Assembly (NCBI GenBank): GCA_937872165.1
Contig: CALMOR010000074.1
Coordinates: 5,916 to 23,010, forward strand
DNA from: an uncultured Burkholderiales bacterium
GTDB lineage: Bacteria > Pseudomonadota > Gammaproteobacteria > Burkholderiales > Burkholderiaceae_D
Direction: 5' to 3'
DNA length: 17,095 bases
Below, piece by piece: positions 14,869 to 17,095 of the stretch. Under the pieces are notes generated by a model. The model worked only from the letters and a program-made list of their open reading frames with translations. It was not told the DNA's origin and made no database searches. The translations under genes were made by a program, and so were the position numbers. The first letter of the stretch is position 1; every line of letters begins with the position of its first letter.

Positions 14869-15779
14869 GCCGTCCGGTAGCTCGGGTTCCAGCGCAACCA
14901 CCAGCGCTCGAGTCCCCGGGCCGCGAGATCGGCCAGCTTGCCGAGCAGCGCGTAGAGAAGGATGCCGACCAGTACGACATCGGTCTGCAGGAACTCGCGG
15001 GCGTTCATCGTCATGTAGCCGATGCCCGACGACGCGGAAACGGTCTCGGCGACGATCAGGATCACCCACATGAACCCGAGCGCGTAGCGCACGCCGACGA
15101 GGATCGACGGCAAGGCACCCGGAAGAATGACGTGCCGGTAGAGAGCGAAGCCCTTGAGGCCGTACGACCTGGCCATCTCGATCAGACCGGCGTCGACCGA
15201 GCGCATGCCGTGGAAGGTGTTGATGTACAGCGCGAAGAAGACGCCGAACGCGATCAGGAACACCTTGGCTGCTTCGTCGATCCCGAACCAGAGGATCACG
15301 AGCGGGATCAACGCGAGAGGCGGGATGTTCCGCCCCATCTGCAACGTGGTGTCGAGCAGCAACTCGGCCCTGCGGAACGAGCCGGTCAACAGTCCGAGCA
15401 GCAGGCCCAGTCCTCCTCCGATCACGAACCCCGTCGATGCACGCCACGTCGACGTGCGGACGTGCCGCCACAGTTCGCCCGTCGAAGCCAGGTTCCATGC
15501 AGCCTCGGCCACGGCGGACGGCGCCGGCAGGATGCGCGACGACAACCACCCGAGACTCGCGGCGGCCTGCCACGCGGCCAGGATCAGGAGCGGGACGATC
15601 CACGGGGCCAGCGCCCTGCCGACGAACCGGATCCCCGCGTGCGTCGTGACCAGCGCGGAGCCGGTCGCATCCCGTCCGGTGCGATCCGACCGGCGCGTCG
15701 CGAAGGGCGCGTCGACGTCGCGGTGCTCGAGCGGGACGGGACCGAACGACAACTCGCCTTCGCCGACCGTCGCGCTCAT
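14865..15779 (-). CDS. ssuC: Aliphatic sulfonate ABC permease
   Basis: The 304-residue protein has a polar leader of about 55 residues, then membrane segments from WIVPLLILAAWQAAASLGWL at 60-79. SSRILPAPSAVAEAAWNLAS at 80-99 and GIDEAAKVFLIAFGVFFALY at 166-185 are SsuC hallmarks, and the ATPase-contacting EAA loop is EMARSYGLKGFALYRHVILP at 201-220. It is the channel of the alkanesulfonate importer. A good ribosome-binding site (GGGAG, complement of 15786-15790) lies 6 nt before the ATG. The start also overlaps a 14-codon ORF as ATGA. It sits directly after ssuD, as in many sulfonate operons. No ATPase gene follows; ssuA does. Confidence 0.93.
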   Translation of the reverse strand: MSATVGEGELSFGPVPLEHRDVDAPFATRRSDRTGRDATGSALVTTHAGIRFVGRALAPWIVPLLILAAWQAAASLGWLSSRILPAPSAVAEAAWNLASTGELWRHVRTSTWRASTGFVIGGGLGLLLGLLTGSFRRAELLLDTTLQMGRNIPPLALIPLVILWFGIDEAAKVFLIAFGVFFALYINTFHGMRSVDAGLIEMARSYGLKGFALYRHVILPGALPSILVGVRYALGFMWVILIVAETVSASSGIGYMTMNAREFLQTDVVLVGILLYALLGKLADLAARGLERWWLRWNPSYRTA

Positions 15780-15820
15780 GGCCGACTCCCGTGACGGGGA
15801 CGGATCGACGGCGCCGTCAT
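15776..15820 (-). CDS. Possible 14-codon coupling ORF between ssuD and ssuC
   Basis: ATG 15820 overlaps the ssuD stop as ATGA (15817-15820). Fourteen codons (MTAPSIRPRHGSRP) lead to a TGA overlapping the ssuC ATG as ATGA (15776-15779). The ORF contains the GGGAG ribosome-binding site of ssuC. It is too short to judge by itself; it is listed because three other gaps in this operon show the same geometry. Confidence 0.3.
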   Translation of the reverse strand: MTAPSIRPRHGSRP

Positions 15821-16986
15821 CGCTTGCCCGCAGCCTTCGGAACCACGTCGTTGGCGATCACCTCGCCGAACGGTCCCGTGAGCACCGTGCCGGCCGCGGC
15901 GCGGCCCTTGCCCAACAGCGGGAACAACAACTCCGCCGTGCGGTAGGCTTCCTCGAGGTGGGGATAGCCCGACAGGATGAAGGTGTCGCATCCGAGATCG
16001 TGGTACTCCTCGATACGGGCAGCGACCGTCGCCGCGTCGCCGACCAGCGCCGTTCCCGCGCCGCCCCGGACCAGCCCGACGCCTGCCCACAGATTGGGGC
16101 TCACCTCGAGGGCTGCCCGCGTCCTCGCGACGCCGTTGCCGTGCAACGCGGCCATTCGCTGCTGACCGACCGAATCCATCTTCGCGAAGGCGGCCTGCGC
16201 GCGCGTGATCGTTTCATCGTCGAGGTGCGAGATCAGCCGCTCGGCATCGCGCCACGCCTCGTCGTCCGTCTCGCGAACGATCACGTGCAGACGGATCCCG
16301 AACCGCAGGCTCCGGCCGACGGCAGCGGCCCGCGCCCGCATGTCGGCGATCTTCGTTGCGACCGCGGCCGGCGGCTCGCCCCAGGTGAGATACGTGTCCA
16401 CCTGCTCGGCCGCGAGCGCATGGGCGGCTTCCGAAGATCCACCGAACCACAGTGGTGGATAGGGCCTCTGCACCGGCGGATAGAGCGTCTTGCCACCCTT
16501 CGTCTTCAACTGCGTGCCGATGAAGTCGAAGTCGTCTCCGTCATGACTGGCCTCGAGGATGCCGCGCCAGATGCGCAGGTAGTCCGACGTGATCGCGTAA
16601 CGCTGATCGTGCGTGGCGAAGAGTCCGTCTCCCTCGAGTTCGTGAGCGTCGCCGCCGGTCACGACGTTGATCAGCAAGCGGCCCCCGGACAGCCGATCGA
16701 AGGTCGCCGCCATCCTCGCGGTCAGCTGCGGGCTGCTGACGCCGGGTCGGATCGCGACCAGGAACTTGAGCTTCTGAGTCGCGCCGATCAGGCTCGACGC
16801 GACGACCCACGCGTCTTCGCACGAGCGCCCGGTCGGCAAGAGGACGCCTTCGTAGCCGAGGGTGTCCGCGGCGACCGCGATCTGCCGGAAGTAGTCGAAG
16901 TCCGCGACCCTCGCGCCCTCGCTGGTGCCGAGGTAGCGGGAGTCGCCGTGGGTCGGGATGAACCAGAAGATGTCCATGACTTCCAT
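15817..16986 (-). CDS. ssuD: FMNH2-dependent alkanesulfonate monooxygenase
   Basis: The 389-residue protein is very close to E. coli SsuD (381): FWFIPTHGDSRYLGT at 7-21, GVLLPTGRSCEDAWVVASS at 47-65, AAEQVDTYLTWGEPP at 192-206, FGIRLHVIVRETDDEAW at 229-245 and RGGAGTALVGD at 307-317. Active-site residues line up: Cys56 (Cys54 in the enzyme), Arg232/His234 (Arg226/His228), Arg307 (Arg297) and Tyr341 (Tyr331). It cleaves alkanesulfonates to an aldehyde and sulfite in the cytoplasm using reduced FMN from a separate reductase. AGGA lies just before ATG 16986; a second ATG at 16977 would remove three residues. Small insertions near 146-152 and 284-291 distinguish it from the E. coli enzyme. It is the first complete gene of the operon; an SsuE-type reductase is not in the window. 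Confidence 0.97.
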   Translation of the reverse strand: MEVMDIFWFIPTHGDSRYLGTSEGARVADFDYFRQIAVAADTLGYEGVLLPTGRSCEDAWVVASSLIGATQKLKFLVAIRPGVSSPQLTARMAATFDRLSGGRLLINVVTGGDAHELEGDGLFATHDQRYAITSDYLRIWRGILEASHDGDDFDFIGTQLKTKGGKTLYPPVQRPYPPLWFGGSSEAAHALAAEQVDTYLTWGEPPAAVATKIADMRARAAAVGRSLRFGIRLHVIVRETDDEAWRDAERLISHLDDETITRAQAAFAKMDSVGQQRMAALHGNGVARTRAALEVSPNLWAGVGLVRGGAGTALVGDAATVAARIEEYHDLGCDTFILSGYPHLEEAYRTAELLFPLLGKGRAAAGTVLTGPFGEVIANDVVPKAAGKR

Positions 16987-17095
16987 CGATCCTGAAGAAG
17001 GGGTGTGGGGCCGTTCAGCGCGCGGCCACGGGCCCGGGCGCCGCGGGCGACGCGTTCGGCGCCGGCCGCGAGCACGTCGGCGGGCAGCGCACCCG
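16987..17095. other. Right-edge segment upstream of ssuD, unassigned
   Basis: These 109 bases could hold the 3' end of a preceding minus-strand gene. One frame ends at a TGA (complement of 17015-17017) with a Pro/Ala tail ...NASPAAPGPVAAR. Another frame (LPADVLAAGAERVARGARAR) has a more coding-like codon-position GC pattern but runs into ssuD without a stop. Neither can be assigned, and no promoter is evident. Confidence 0.3.

Noticed and set aside
1..17095. tRNA, rRNA, CRISPR, insertion sequence or transposase genes
   Set aside because: No cloverleaf, rRNA-like stretch, spaced direct repeats, transposase motif or terminal inverted repeats were seen in reading the sequence.
16788..17095. Open frame running from the right edge into ssuD as an overlapping gene
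   Set aside because: It would overlap ssuD by about 200 nt and becomes Ser/Thr/Arg-rich shadow sequence inside ssuD; only the first few codons look coding-like.

Overview
The window is GC-rich, densely coding bacterial DNA with long open shadow frames on both strands. Gene content (close SsuD homologue, MetNIQ-type and Ssu-type ABC transporters, a signal-peptide COG4798-type methyltransferase, a cyclase/ATPase regulator) suggests a proteobacterium, most likely Burkholderiales-like. No marker gene is present, so the taxon is an inference.

Left part (1-5808): a class III nucleotide cyclase fused to an AAA/STAND-type ATPase lies on the minus strand and runs off the left edge. Divergent from it is a predicted exported SAM-methyltransferase-fold protein, which converges on a small exported lipocalin-like protein. 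Next, on the plus strand, are an amidohydrolase/decarboxylase gene broken by four frameshifts, all of the -1 type, and a carboxymuconolactone-decarboxylase-family protein.

Right part (5916-16986): about 11 kb, all on the minus strand and read right to left, looks like one organosulfur-scavenging operon. The order is ssuD (alkanesulfonate monooxygenase), ssuC1, ssuA1, a DszC-like flavin monooxygenase, metN, metI, metQ, a second sulfonate-type binding protein, permease and ATPase, and finally a further SsuB-type ATPase. Three importers (two Ssu-type, one MetNIQ-type) bring sulfur compounds into the cell, and two reduced-flavin-dependent oxygenases (SsuD, DszC-like) would release or oxidise the sulfur. 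The first Ssu set has no adjacent ATPase; the terminal SsuB is the natural candidate. No flavin reductase is seen, and the operon promoter is beyond the right edge.

The most unusual observation is at the junctions. Four gaps of this operon (37, 193, 64 and 259 nt) are each spanned exactly by a short ORF (14, 66, 23 and 87 codons). Each starts in a 4-nt ATGA overlap with the upstream stop and ends overlapping the downstream start (ATGA, ATGA, GTGA, TGATG). Other junctions overlap by 8 nt or allow in-frame GTGA starts. This suggests a chain of translational coupling through short ORFs, which I infer from geometry only.
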